Assembly (NCBI RefSeq): GCF_002482975.1
Contig: NZ_DLHA01000034.1
Coordinates: forward strand, 1-60,474
Length of the DNA: 60,474 nt
Reading direction: 5' to 3'
Source of the DNA: Flavobacterium sp. UBA7680
GTDB taxonomy: Bacteria; Bacteroidota; Bacteroidia; Flavobacteriales; Flavobacteriaceae
The translations under genes were made by a program, and so were the position numbers. This document shows positions 52,868 through 60,474 of the stretch, in pieces; position 1 is the first letter of the stretch; each line of letters begins with the position of its first letter. Under the pieces are notes generated by a model. That model did no database searches and was not told where the DNA came from. It saw nothing but the letters and a program-made list of their open reading frames with translations.

Positions 52868-54388
52868 TTAATTGTTAATCAAATAATCTTTTACACCTTG
52901 AACAAATGGATACATTACCTGATCTTCCTTAAATGTTGGAATTATATTTCTAACATCATCGTACCATTTTTTGGTAACCGATGAAATTTTATCTTTTTGT
53001 TCTAAATAATCAATTGCCTGAACAATCGTAATCATTTCGATTGCTAATACTTCAAAAGCATTTTCGATTACTTTTGAGGTAATTACAGCAGCATTTGTTC
53101 CCATACTTACAATATCCTGATTGTCATTGTTGTTTGGAATACTGTGAACGTACATTGGATTTGAAAGCATTTGACTTTCGGCAGTTGTTGAGGTTGCTGT
53201 GAACTGAACTCCCTGCATTCCGAAATTAAATCCTAATGTTCCTAAATTCACAAACGGAGGCAGTAATTCGTTGATTTTTGAATTCAATAAATAATTCAGC
53301 TGACGTTCTGCCAACATCGTTAATTTTGTAATAACAATTTTTAGTTTATCCATTTCCAGCGAAATATAATCTCCGTGGAAATTTCCTCCGTGATAAACGT
53401 GTTGGTTTTTTACATCGATAATTGGGTTGTCGTTTGCCGAGTTAAATTCATCTTCAAGAATAGAAGCTACATTATTAATCGTTTCTAAAACCGGCCCCAA
53501 AATTTGAGGAACGCATCTTAATGAATAATATTCCTGAACTTTTTCTTTGAAGATTTCTTCGGTGTTTTCTCCAGAATATAAATGGTCTTCTCTTTTACGG
53601 ATTAAAGTACTGTCTGAAAGATTCTGACGCATTTTTGCCGCAATTTCCTGCTGTCCTTTATGGCGTTTTGTTTGGTTTAATTCTGCAGAGAAATGATCAT
53701 CATAAGCCTGAACCAATTCGTTGATGGCACAAGAAGATTTTAATGACCAGTCTAATAATTTTTTAGCGTGATATACATTTACAACGCCAATTCCTGTCAT
53801 TACAGAAGTTCCGTTGATTAATGCAAGGCCTTCTCTAATTTCTACCTGAATCGGTTTTAAACCTTCAATTTCAAAAACTTCCGGAGTTGATCTCCTGTCT
53901 CCTTTATAAAAAACTTCGCCTTCGCCTATTAAAACTAAAGCTAAATGTGATAATTGTACTAAGTCACCGCTGGCACCAACACCGCCGTGTTCAAAGATTA
54001 AAGGTGTAATATCTCTATTAATAAGTTCAGACATTAAATGAATTACTGACGGATGTACACCAGAATTTCCTAATGAAAGTGTGTTTAATCGAGCTAAAAT
54101 TGCTGCTTTTGCACAAGCTGCATTTAATGGTTTTCCGGTTCCAGAAGAGTGGCTGCGGATTAAATTATATTGAAGCTGAATTTGATCAGACTCTTTAATT
54201 CTGTATTGTGCCATTGGGCCAAAGCCTGTGTTTACGCCGTAAATTACTTTATTTCCAGAGAATTCTTTTAAGAAATTGAAGCTTTCGTTTACTCGGTTTA
54301 GAACTACATCGCTAATTGTAACTTTTTGATTTCCAAAGATTATGGCTTCAAACTCTGCTAAACTTAAATATTCATTAATTGTATTCAT
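52868..54388 (-). CDS. tal: Tyrosine ammonia-lyase (HAL/PAL/TAL family)
   Basis: 506 aa. The MIO cofactor forms from Ala139-Ser140-Gly141 in 'FEHGGVGASGDLVQLSHLAL'. Tyr50 of 'VIYGVNTGFGPM' is the conserved catalytic Tyr. The substrate-selectivity pair is Ser79-His80 ('YNLIRSHSSGTG'). As far as I can recall, the sequence is very close to the characterised F. johnsoniae tyrosine ammonia-lyase, which makes 4-coumarate and ammonia from L-tyrosine. 4-Coumarate is the expected starter of the flexirubin aryl polyene. It is the first gene of the reverse-strand pigment cluster. Confidence 0.93.
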   Translation of the reverse strand: MNTINEYLSLAEFEAIIFGNQKVTISDVVLNRVNESFNFLKEFSGNKVIYGVNTGFGPMAQYRIKESDQIQLQYNLIRSHSSGTGKPLNAACAKAAILARLNTLSLGNSGVHPSVIHLMSELINRDITPLIFEHGGVGASGDLVQLSHLALVLIGEGEVFYKGDRRSTPEVFEIEGLKPIQVEIREGLALINGTSVMTGIGVVNVYHAKKLLDWSLKSSCAINELVQAYDDHFSAELNQTKRHKGQQEIAAKMRQNLSDSTLIRKREDHLYSGENTEEIFKEKVQEYYSLRCVPQILGPVLETINNVASILEDEFNSANDNPIIDVKNQHVYHGGNFHGDYISLEMDKLKIVITKLTMLAERQLNYLLNSKINELLPPFVNLGTLGFNFGMQGVQFTATSTTAESQMLSNPMYVHSIPNNNDNQDIVSMGTNAAVITSKVIENAFEVLAIEMITIVQAIDYLEQKDKISSVTKKWYDDVRNIIPTFKEDQVMYPFVQGVKDYLINN

Positions 54389-54455
54389 TAACTCGTTTTT
54401 GGTTGTGCTAATTTAATTTTATTTATCAAAATAAATGTAGTTATTTTGATGATGG

Positions 54456-54463
54456 CAAATGTA
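54456..54463 (-). promoter_or_regulatory. Possible -7 element for pigment operon
   Basis: TACATTTG on the reverse strand, 68 bases upstream of the lyase ATG, fits TAnnTTTG. No TTG lies at the expected distance upstream, so the call is weak. The 101-base divergent gap must also hold the promoter of the halogenase-like gene. Confidence 0.3.
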
Positions 54464-54489
54464 GGTTAATAATTGATAATATTTTTATT

Positions 54490-55740
54490 ATGATAAAGGA
54501 GTTTGTAGATGTTTTAGTAATAGGCGCCGGACCATCCGGATGTGTATCGGCATCGTATCTTCATAAAAACAATGTTAAGGTGAAAGTTGTTGAGAAACAG
54601 AAGTTTCCGAGACTTGTTGTTGGCGAAAGCTTAATTCCAAGAGTAATGGATCATTTTGCGGAAGCAGAATTGTTTGATGCTCTTAATTCGATGAACTTTG
54701 AAAAGAAACTGGGAGCCCGTTTTATTAGAGGTGAAGAGATTTGTGTTTTTGATTTCAGCAAGAAATTTGGAGAAGGCTGGGATTGGACCTGGCAGATTCC
54801 GAGAGCTGATTTTGACAACACAATGGCGCAGGAAGTGGTTCGTAAAGGTGTTGACCTTGAATTTGAAACGGAAGTTTTAGAAGTTTCTTTTGAAGGAAAA
54901 AATTCAAAAACAATTGTAAAAGATGCAGCCGGAAATTTAAAAGAGATTCATGCTAAATTTATTGTCGATTCCAGCGGATATGGACGGGTTTTGCCAAGAC
55001 TTTTAGATTTAGATACGCCTTCGAAATTAGACCCGCATTCTTCGATTTTTACACACGTAAAAGATATTAACAGACCAGAAGGTGAGGAAGGAACGCAGAT
55101 CTCGTTTGATATTTTAGAAACGGAAGTGTGGCTTTGGGTAATTCCGTTTTCTAACGGAAATACTAGCTTAGGTGTTGTTGGGCCAACAGATTTTATTAAT
55201 TCGCTTTCTGAAAATAAAGATAATGCCGAGGCTTTGAAAAACGCTATTCAGCTATCAGATTATTATATTCAAAGATTTAAAGGAACAGAGTTTTTATTCG
55301 AGCCTGTAAAACTGGAAAATTATTCGAGAGCCGTAAAAAGAATGTACGGAGATGGTTTTGCTTTAACAGGAAATAGTTCTGAATTTCTTGATCCTGTTTT
55401 TTCGTCTGGAGTAGCTTTTGCAACGGAGTCTGGAATGCTGGCAGCAAAATTATACTTAAAAGAATCGCAGGGAATTCCTGTTGACTGGGAAGTGGAGTTT
55501 ACGCAATATATGAAACGTGGAATTTCGGTATTCACGACTTATGTACAGGAATGGTATACCGGAAATCTGCAGACTTTATTTTTCCATCAGCCGGAAAATC
55601 CTGAAGTAAAAGAAAAAATATGTGCTGTTTTAGCTGGATATGTTTGGAACGAAGAGAATTCGTTTGTCAAGAAACATGATCACGTTATAGCCAATATGGC
55701 GTATTTACTAAATATGCAAAAAGAAAAAAGCCCTGAATAA
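54490..55740 (+). CDS. Flavin-dependent halogenase-like oxidoreductase
   Basis: 416 aa. FAD-binding 'VLVIGAGPSGCVSASYL' at the N-terminus, 'VGESLIPRVMDHFAEA', 'WTWQIPRADFDNTMAQ' and 'EVWLWVIPFSNGNTSLGVVG' follow the flavin-dependent halogenase/geranylgeranyl-reductase superfamily. The W-x-W-x-I-P motif at 'WLWVIP' is the one often used to mark halogenases. It is divergent from the lyase gene and may modify (chlorinate or hydroxylate) the flexirubin aryl ring. Which of these it does is not decided by sequence. Its last codons form the left arm of the terminator. Confidence 0.85.
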   Translation: MIKEFVDVLVIGAGPSGCVSASYLHKNNVKVKVVEKQKFPRLVVGESLIPRVMDHFAEAELFDALNSMNFEKKLGARFIRGEEICVFDFSKKFGEGWDWTWQIPRADFDNTMAQEVVRKGVDLEFETEVLEVSFEGKNSKTIVKDAAGNLKEIHAKFIVDSSGYGRVLPRLLDLDTPSKLDPHSSIFTHVKDINRPEGEEGTQISFDILETEVWLWVIPFSNGNTSLGVVGPTDFINSLSENKDNAEALKNAIQLSDYYIQRFKGTEFLFEPVKLENYSRAVKRMYGDGFALTGNSSEFLDPVFSSGVAFATESGMLAAKLYLKESQGIPVDWEVEFTQYMKRGISVFTTYVQEWYTGNLQTLFFHQPENPEVKEKICAVLAGYVWNEENSFVKKHDHVIANMAYLLNMQKEKSPE

Positions 55741-55756
55741 TTCAGGGCTTTTTTTG
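55723..55756. terminator. Bidirectional terminator overlapping halogenase-like stop
   Basis: AAAAAAGCCCTGAA TAA TTCAGGGCTTTTTTT; the stop codon TAA (55738-55740) is the loop. A and T tracts on both sides allow it to serve the convergent gene at 55760 too. Confidence 0.9.
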
Positions 55757-55759
55757 GTT

Positions 55760-56365
55760 TTATTTGAATGCTTTTTTCAATAAAAGCTTAGATAACGATT
55801 TTGCAGTTTTGGCGAAACCTTCTCCAATTCTCGTTTCATTACTAAAATTACTTCCCCATTGATCTCCGGGAGCTTCTTCGCTTGTAATTTCCAGTAAAAC
55901 ATTTGATTTGTTTGCTGTTTCAACAAATTTAAGATTTGTTGTAACTTTTGCAGGCTGTTTCATAATTCCTGCATCCCAGCCCGGATAAATCCATACCGTT
56001 TGTACAATTAAAGTATAAGGAGTATTTAATCCTTCCTGAAAATTTACATCTTTTCCAGCTTTAGATAATACGATGTTTCCTATTTCTAAAAATTTAGGAG
56101 TCCAGATTTGGTCTTTTGCAACAACCCATCTTTTTTCCCAAAGATTTCCGTTTCCTTTTGCTTTTTCGTCTAAATCGGCTTTGTGTTCTTTAATGTATTG
56201 TGCTTCAGATTTTTTTTCTTTCATCATAGTGAAGCTGCTATAATCAAATATTGTATTGATTTCTTTTTGATCTTTTAAGAAATCAAAGTTTCCTTTTACT
56301 ACTTCCATGTCCTGAGCAAAAGCGGTTCCGGAAATAATAAATAAAGCAAAAATTAGTTTTTTCAT
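55760..56365 (-). CDS. Hypothetical secreted protein
   Basis: 201 aa with a signal peptide (about 1-17, 'SGTAFAQ'). The mature part is mixed alpha/beta with no motif that I recognise; 'QTVWIYPGWDAGIMKQPAKV' and 'NETRIGEGFAKTAKSLSKLL' are its most characteristic stretches. It lies tail-to-tail with the halogenase-like gene and is flanked on its other side by a decayed copy of that gene's 3' end. Likely periplasmic; function unknown. Confidence 0.82.
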   Translation of the reverse strand: MKKLIFALFIISGTAFAQDMEVVKGNFDFLKDQKEINTIFDYSSFTMMKEKKSEAQYIKEHKADLDEKAKGNGNLWEKRWVVAKDQIWTPKFLEIGNIVLSKAGKDVNFQEGLNTPYTLIVQTVWIYPGWDAGIMKQPAKVTTNLKFVETANKSNVLLEITSEEAPGDQWGSNFSNETRIGEGFAKTAKSLSKLLLKKAFK

Positions 56366-56509
56366 TTTTTCTGTGTTAGTTAATTACGGGTTTAAAAATA
56401 ACGAAAATGATTATATGAATGCTTTTTTCTTGTTAAATTATAATTAGGATTTAAATATGAGAAATAAAAAAGGATCCCAAAGAAGAGCACAGGATACTTG
56501 CAATTTACA

Positions 56510-56702
56510 TAAGGGAATGATATACAGGAAATCTTCAGACTTTATTTTTCTACCAGCAGAAAATCCTGAAGTAAAAAAAATATGTACTGTTTTAGCCGGG
56601 TATGTCTGGAACGAAGAGAATTCGTTTGTCAAGAAACATGACAATGTAATAGCTAATATGGCGTATTTACTGAATATGCAAAAAGAACAAAGCCCTGAAT
56701 AA
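56510..56702 (+). pseudogene. Decayed duplicate of halogenase-like gene 3' end
   Basis: The sequence from about 56510 to 56717 is a roughly 90% identical copy of about 55545-55756, including the last 55 codons and the terminator. 'YVWNEENSFVKKHD' and 'VIANMAYLLNMQKE' are preserved in frame, but small deletions before 'ENPEVKKICTVL' put the upstream part in another frame. A frame from 56457 reads through it but begins with unrelated sequence. It is a partial gene copy, not a working gene. Confidence 0.85.
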
Positions 56703-56717
56703 TCAGGGCTTTTTTTA
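56690..56717 (+). terminator. Terminator of duplicated gene fragment
   Basis: AGCCCTGA ATAA TCAGGGCT followed by seven T; the duplicated version of the terminator at 55723-55756 with one base lost. Confidence 0.8.
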
Positions 56718-56746
56718 TGATTGTGTTCACGAGCAAGATGCTCGCG

Positions 56747-57044
56747 TCAGCAGGAGATTGGTTTACTAATACTTCTAGCAATAGAAACAATTCTTTTCAA
56801 TAATGTTGTGGCTGATATTTCTAGTATTCTTGCAGTGCTTCTTATACCTAATCCCTCTTTGGTTAATTGGATAATCTTCTGGTTTGTTCTTTGCCTTATA
56901 AGCTTGATAAGCATAATTTTCAACTCTAGTTTTTTCGCAAACTCTACAAATATATCTTTGACTGCCAGACTTTGTCTTTCCAGACTTTATCATCTTTCGA
57001 ATATCACCAACACATCTGTAACACCTAGTCTGGTTTGACTCCAT
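56747..57044 (-). pseudogene. Frameshifted, truncated IS1-type InsA remnant
   Basis: Reverse-strand reading from 57044 gives an InsA-like zinc finger: 'CYRCVGDI...' then KSGKTKSGSQRYICRVCEKT, matching the C-x2-C...G-x-QRY-x-C-x2-C pattern of IS1 InsA. After 'YQAYKAKN' the frame must shift by one base to continue as 'QKIIQLTKEGLGIRSTARIL', the InsA helix-turn-helix, ending at a TGA (56747-56749). The DDE catalytic part (InsB) is missing. It abuts the duplicated gene fragment and probably marks the rearrangement. Confidence 0.8.
57003..57018. repeat. Short direct repeat, copy 1 (inside InsA remnant)
   Basis: ATCACCAACACATCTG, repeated exactly at 57158-57173. On the reverse strand this is the R-C-V-G-D part of the InsA zinc finger. 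Confidence 0.75.
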
Positions 57045-57070
57045 TTTTTTTGATTTAAAATATTATAAAA

Positions 57071-57096
57071 TAAAAAAACAACCCGGAGGTTGTTTT
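57071..57096 (-). terminator. Terminator of RHS/small membrane protein operon
   Basis: Reverse strand AACAACC TCCG GGTTGTT followed by TTTTTATTTT. It is correctly oriented to end the transcript of the RHS and small membrane protein genes. Confidence 0.75.
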
Positions 57097-57157
57097 AATT
57101 TTTATGCAATAATACTATAAATCATTGATAATCTGTAAATTTTTTATGCAATAATTA

Positions 57158-57173
57158 ATCACCAACACATCTG
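57158..57173. repeat. Short direct repeat, copy 2
   Basis: Exact copy of the 16 bases at 57003-57018. Another direct repeat, TTTTTATGCAATAAT, occurs around 57100-57114 and 57141-57155. Together they suggest layered deletions or cassette exchange behind the RHS gene. Confidence 0.7.
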
Positions 57174-57226
57174 ATACATTACCCAATCTCTAAACGTTAG
57201 GTGAAATTAATAATCACTAACACTAC

Positions 57227-57484
57227 CTATTTTTTCTTAATAGTTAATATAATAATAGAAATTATAATTAGTACAAACACATATCCTATATTTAGATAAA
57301 GCATGTGCACATAATCTTTTTCGATAACTTCCTGAATACCTACTAAACCTTGTTGTCTATTTGTATAAGGTATTTCATCTACAGCATATTTTTTGTTCAA
57401 CAATAAATCCATTGTGAATGAGATTATATAGAGACAAATCAATCCTACTATTATTAAATAGATTACTTTACGTTTATTAGTCAT
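57227..57484 (-). CDS. Small two-helix membrane protein, candidate immunity protein
   Basis: 85 aa with two strong hydrophobic helices (about 8-28 and 60-82) and a short polar loop between. Its ATG lies inside the end of the RHS gene (8-base overlap), and a terminator follows. RHS and other polymorphic toxins usually have a cognate immunity gene directly after them, and immunity proteins against membrane- or envelope-acting toxins are often small membrane proteins. Immunity function is an inference from position and size only. Confidence 0.7.
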   Translation of the reverse strand: MTNKRKVIYLIIVGLICLYIISFTMDLLLNKKYAVDEIPYTNRQQGLVGIQEVIEKDYVHMLYLNIGYVFVLIIISIIILTIKKK

Positions 57485-60474
57485 ATTTATCTGTTACTTT
57501 TTGTACGTTGGTTCCACTTTGTTGTGATGCTTGATTTAATTGTCTATTTAAGTCTTTTGGCGCATAAGTATCTTTAGTACCATCTTCTGTTACAACAGGT
57601 AATCCACCAGCTGTAACAGTAGTTTGGTATTTTATTTCCCCTCCAGGAACAGCACCATTTACTGCTTCCAGAGATTTTGTTGTACAATTATTTTCAGAAA
57701 TGTCATATTTATCAATTACATGTGCACGTTCATCTCCTTTGTATTTACCTGTTTCAGGTGTCTTATCAGATTTGTTATATTCATTTTCTAAAGTCGCACC
57801 GACTTTCTTCTCATTTGCGTTATTAATTTGATAGACTTCAGCCCCAAACTTTTCCACATATTTTTGGACTTCAGCTAAAGCATCTTTACCTGTTAGTTTA
57901 ACCATTACACCATTTCCATTATTAAGAGGAGTATGAACTCCAGAACTATTTGCATCAGTTCCAGCCCACCTTCCATATGTATAAACAGTCATGTTTTTTC
58001 CACTACCGACTGATACAAATGTATGTCCAACGTCTCCTTTTACATAATTTCCCTTGTCAACAATTAATTGAACTTCTAACCCCTCTAATTCAACACCATC
58101 AATAACTCTATTTTCAGAGAAATTATATACCCCGTTATACGGATATTTTGATGCCAACGGGTCGACACACATGAATCTTGCAATCATGGGGTCATAATTA
58201 CGATATTTAAAACTGTACCAGTTAAGTCCCAACTCGTCTTGCAGTTCCTGTCCTTGGTACTTATACTTATTCTCAACACCGGTTTTAGCATTATTATAAC
58301 CTTCCTGTTTCAATCCAAAAGGATAGAAATTACTTTCTTCCTTAATAGCAAGTGTTTTGTCATAACTTACACGAATGTTACCCAGATGATCTTTATACTG
58401 GTATACATATTTATAAGCCCCTGATACAGGTTCCACATAACCTTCTGCTGTTGGGAAAAACTTCAATGCCGCATTATCATACTGATAGCCTCCCAGATAA
58501 TCAGTTGTTGTCACTGTTGCCGGCGAGATCGAAGTTACAATTTTCTGCACCTTTTGTCCCGCAGCATTGTAAATATAAACAATATTGCCAGTAGCAGCAA
58601 AGGTTATTTTGGTTGGCAGGTTTAAGTGGTTATAAGTTATGGCGGTTATGTTTTTGTTGTTATCAGAAATCATGTTTCCGTTAGCATCATATGTATAATC
58701 ATTGACAGTATTGGCGGCACTGTCCACAAAACCATACCCTTTATAAGTTGTGGCATTGTCTACCACTTTTGCCAGCTGGTTGCTGTAAGAGTTCAGATAA
58801 GTATGAGCCAGGTTATCAATCTGGTTTGCAGCTGTATCACTGTTTCCATTGCGCAGCAGGGTCATGATATTTCCGTTCTTATCATAGGTCAGGGTTTCAT
58901 TATAAGCATTATTAGCTGCTGCTGTACCTCTTTTGAACACTGCATCTTTTAATCGATTCAGGTTATCGTATTTATAACCGTAAGTACGAATAACCGGAGT
59001 AGTTTCAGAAGCACTTGTCCATTGTGTTTCGGCAATATTTCCATTGTATAATGCCAGTACCCCGCTGATACCTGAAGGAATGGTATTGTAATTTATTTTA
59101 AAAGCAAATAAATCCTTAGGATCTCCTGACTTAGTGAGTGTGGTAATATCGTTTATCGCAGTCAGCCAGCCGCGGATGTTATAGGTATAATTGACATTCT
59201 GGGTTGGAGCTGCTTCTGTATTTCCTACTTTTTTAGAAACCAGTTGCCCTAATTCATCATAGGTATTGCTCGCAATAAGCTCGACAGTGCCTGAGTTTAT
59301 CTGATGGGTCTGTGTAAGTAAACGATCCTGGGCAGAATAGGTAAAAGTATCTTTGGTCATAAGCTCCGTATCTGCGCTGAGCCTTCTGTGTCTTGTTATG
59401 GTATATTGCGGTTTTCCAGAAAAATCAAGCCTGCTGTCGGTATAGGTATAGCCTCCCAAATGGTTTGTGGTATAAACCCTTACTGCTCTTGCCTGATTGT
59501 TATAAAAAGTAGCAGAAGTTTCTCCCAGCACAGCTGTACTGGTTGTAGGAACTCTTGTCCATGATGCAGCATTAAGCCCTTTTATCTGTGCTGTTGTAAG
59601 GACAGTCTGTGTCTCTACAGCTGTCGGTACAGTAATGGCCGGTGTGCTTGGAAAAGTATAATTGTCATAATAATTAACCGTCAGCAGTTTAAAAGCTGTC
59701 GGTGCCACAGCATTGGTATAGTAAGCGGCAATACTATCAATAATCCCGCTGATCTGTCTACTTTCGTTAATTACCGATGCACTGTTTTGAGCTGTCTGCA
59801 GGGTAATTCTTCCGGTAGCCGTTGCTGCCGTACCTGTAGACCATCCTGTATAAACCGGACGATTAAAAACATCATATTTGGTAATTACCCATCCCACAGT
59901 TGTTAAATCTGAGAAAGGAGAGTTGGCAGGACCTGTGGCCACAACACGATCTAATTTATCATAAACGATAAATTCCCATTGTTTCCCAGGCAGTTTTTTC
60001 TCAGCCAGCCTGTTACGATAATCGTATTTGTACTGGTAGCATAAATCGTTTAAAACAGCTGTTGTAATGCTGCCGTCTGCTTTTGGCGGAATTACATAGG
60101 TAAGGTTTCCGTAAATATCATAAACATAATAGGTATCATGTTTAACCCCCGCATCATAGGTTCTTTTTAAAACAACCTTTCCTTCCTTGTCTTTAAACTC
60201 AACTGTTGATCCAGCAGTCTCCACAGGGCTGGCAGTAGTATTTTCATCATAGGTTACCGTTTTTATAAGCTGTGCGGCAGTATAAAAAACATTGGCCGCT
60301 GCATTGCCTAAAGCAGTATCATATAACCCTGAAGTTGAATTCCATGTAGTTGTGACAGTGAACAATTTTACATCATTGGCAATATTGGTCTGATAGTCCA
60401 TTTTTATCTCATGTCCGTTACCGGATTTCCAGTCATTACCCGGTGAGGCTTGTTTCAGGACACGGTTCAGGGGA
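57477..60474 (-). CDS. RHS-repeat protein with C-terminal toxin-like domain (5' end beyond window)
   Basis: At least 998 codons. The frame stays open past the first in-window ATG (60401) to the window edge and reads 'RVLKQASPGNDWKSGNGHEI', typical of DUF6443/RHS proteins, so the true start lies outside. YD/RHS repeats run to about residue 700. The RHS core is seen in 'YQYKDHLGNIRVSYDKTLA' and 'YRNYDPMIARFMCVDPLASK'. The last 190 residues form a variable domain with 'GDVGHTFVSVGS' and 'ISENNCTTKSLEA', giving a His and Cys that could make a papain-like active site. It is probably a secreted toxin delivered in an RHS shell. Confidence 0.88.
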   Translation of the reverse strand, partial: PLNRVLKQASPGNDWKSGNGHEIKMDYQTNIANDVKLFTVTTTWNSTSGLYDTALGNAAANVFYTAAQLIKTVTYDENTTASPVETAGSTVEFKDKEGKVVLKRTYDAGVKHDTYYVYDIYGNLTYVIPPKADGSITTAVLNDLCYQYKYDYRNRLAEKKLPGKQWEFIVYDKLDRVVATGPANSPFSDLTTVGWVITKYDVFNRPVYTGWSTGTAATATGRITLQTAQNSASVINESRQISGIIDSIAAYYTNAVAPTAFKLLTVNYYDNYTFPSTPAITVPTAVETQTVLTTAQIKGLNAASWTRVPTTSTAVLGETSATFYNNQARAVRVYTTNHLGGYTYTDSRLDFSGKPQYTITRHRRLSADTELMTKDTFTYSAQDRLLTQTHQINSGTVELIASNTYDELGQLVSKKVGNTEAAPTQNVNYTYNIRGWLTAINDITTLTKSGDPKDLFAFKINYNTIPSGISGVLALYNGNIAETQWTSASETTPVIRTYGYKYDNLNRLKDAVFKRGTAAANNAYNETLTYDKNGNIMTLLRNGNSDTAANQIDNLAHTYLNSYSNQLAKVVDNATTYKGYGFVDSAANTVNDYTYDANGNMISDNNKNITAITYNHLNLPTKITFAATGNIVYIYNAAGQKVQKIVTSISPATVTTTDYLGGYQYDNAALKFFPTAEGYVEPVSGAYKYVYQYKDHLGNIRVSYDKTLAIKEESNFYPFGLKQEGYNNAKTGVENKYKYQGQELQDELGLNWYSFKYRNYDPMIARFMCVDPLASKYPYNGVYNFSENRVIDGVELEGLEVQLIVDKGNYVKGDVGHTFVSVGSGKNMTVYTYGRWAGTDANSSGVHTPLNNGNGVMVKLTGKDALAEVQKYVEKFGAEVYQINNANEKKVGATLENEYNKSDKTPETGKYKGDERAHVIDKYDISENNCTTKSLEAVNGAVPGGEIKYQTTVTAGGLPVVTEDGTKDTYAPKDLNRQLNQASQQSGTNVQKVTDKYD

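Noticed and set aside
56457..56702. Apparent 81-residue protein
   Set aside because: Its C-terminal half is the duplicated halogenase-like tail and its N-terminal half is in a shifted frame; treated as a pseudogene fragment.
56721..57038. Forward open frame of 105 codons
   Set aside because: It is the antisense of the InsA remnant, whose reverse-strand zinc finger and helix-turn-helix are clearly the meaningful reading.
58239..58952. Forward frames opposite the RHS gene
   Set aside because: The reverse strand has unbroken RHS repeats and core motifs here; the forward frames have no recognisable domains.
60399..60401. ATG as the start of the RHS protein
   Set aside because: The frame stays open upstream to the window edge and the extra residues match the usual RHS/DUF6443 sequence, so this Met is internal.

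Overview
The window comes from a Bacteroidota genome and fits a Flavobacterium close to F. johnsoniae. The reasons are low GC, TAnnTTTG-type promoter elements, a flexirubin (dialkylresorcinol) pigment cluster with darA/darB and a tyrosine ammonia-lyase very like the F. johnsoniae enzyme as I recall it, typical flavobacterial 'gccacagatt' intergenic repeats, DUF4292 and WG-repeat proteins, and an RHS protein. The species is inferred; there are no rRNA or tRNA genes here to anchor it.

Layout. 1-861 is atpG, the end of the F-ATPase operon. 1257-8070 is a six-gene forward operon: a soluble coiled-coil protein, a membrane coiled-coil protein, a membrane-anchored substrate-binding protein fused to an OmpA peptidoglycan-binding domain, an ABC permease, an ABC ATPase and a CbbX/SpoVK-like AAA+ ATPase. 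I cannot match it to a described system and regard it as the best candidate for an undescribed envelope-linked machine. 8071-8647 is non-coding and holds a long hairpin and three 87-89 bp tandem repeats. 8648-18937 is mostly housekeeping and envelope genes: GNAT, flippase, dut, sugar nucleotidyltransferase, TPR protein, DUF4292 lipoprotein, EnvC-like protein, rbfA, a LolC/E-like permease and MATE. An antitoxin-like remnant follows. dusB reads in the opposite direction.

20387-54388 is a 34 kb reverse-strand flexirubin cluster. Tyrosine ammonia-lyase should supply 4-coumarate and an acyl-adenylating enzyme should activate it. Two ACPs, three active ketosynthases, two ketosynthase-like proteins lacking the catalytic Cys, a ketoreductase, three divergent hot-dog dehydratases and a thioesterase would build the polyene. 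DarA/DarB would make the dialkylresorcinol. Acyltransferases, an MMPL exporter, an ABC-2 exporter, a LolA-like carrier and outer-membrane proteins would join, move and place the pigment. The cluster is interrupted by a Fic gene with a small convergent gene whose product carries a VbhA-like motif.

54490-57044 holds a flavin-dependent halogenase-like gene, a secreted protein, a decayed copy of the halogenase 3' end and a frameshifted IS1-type remnant. 57227-60474 is an RHS-repeat protein running off the window, with a C-terminal domain suggestive of a toxin and an overlapping two-helix membrane protein that could be its immunity partner.
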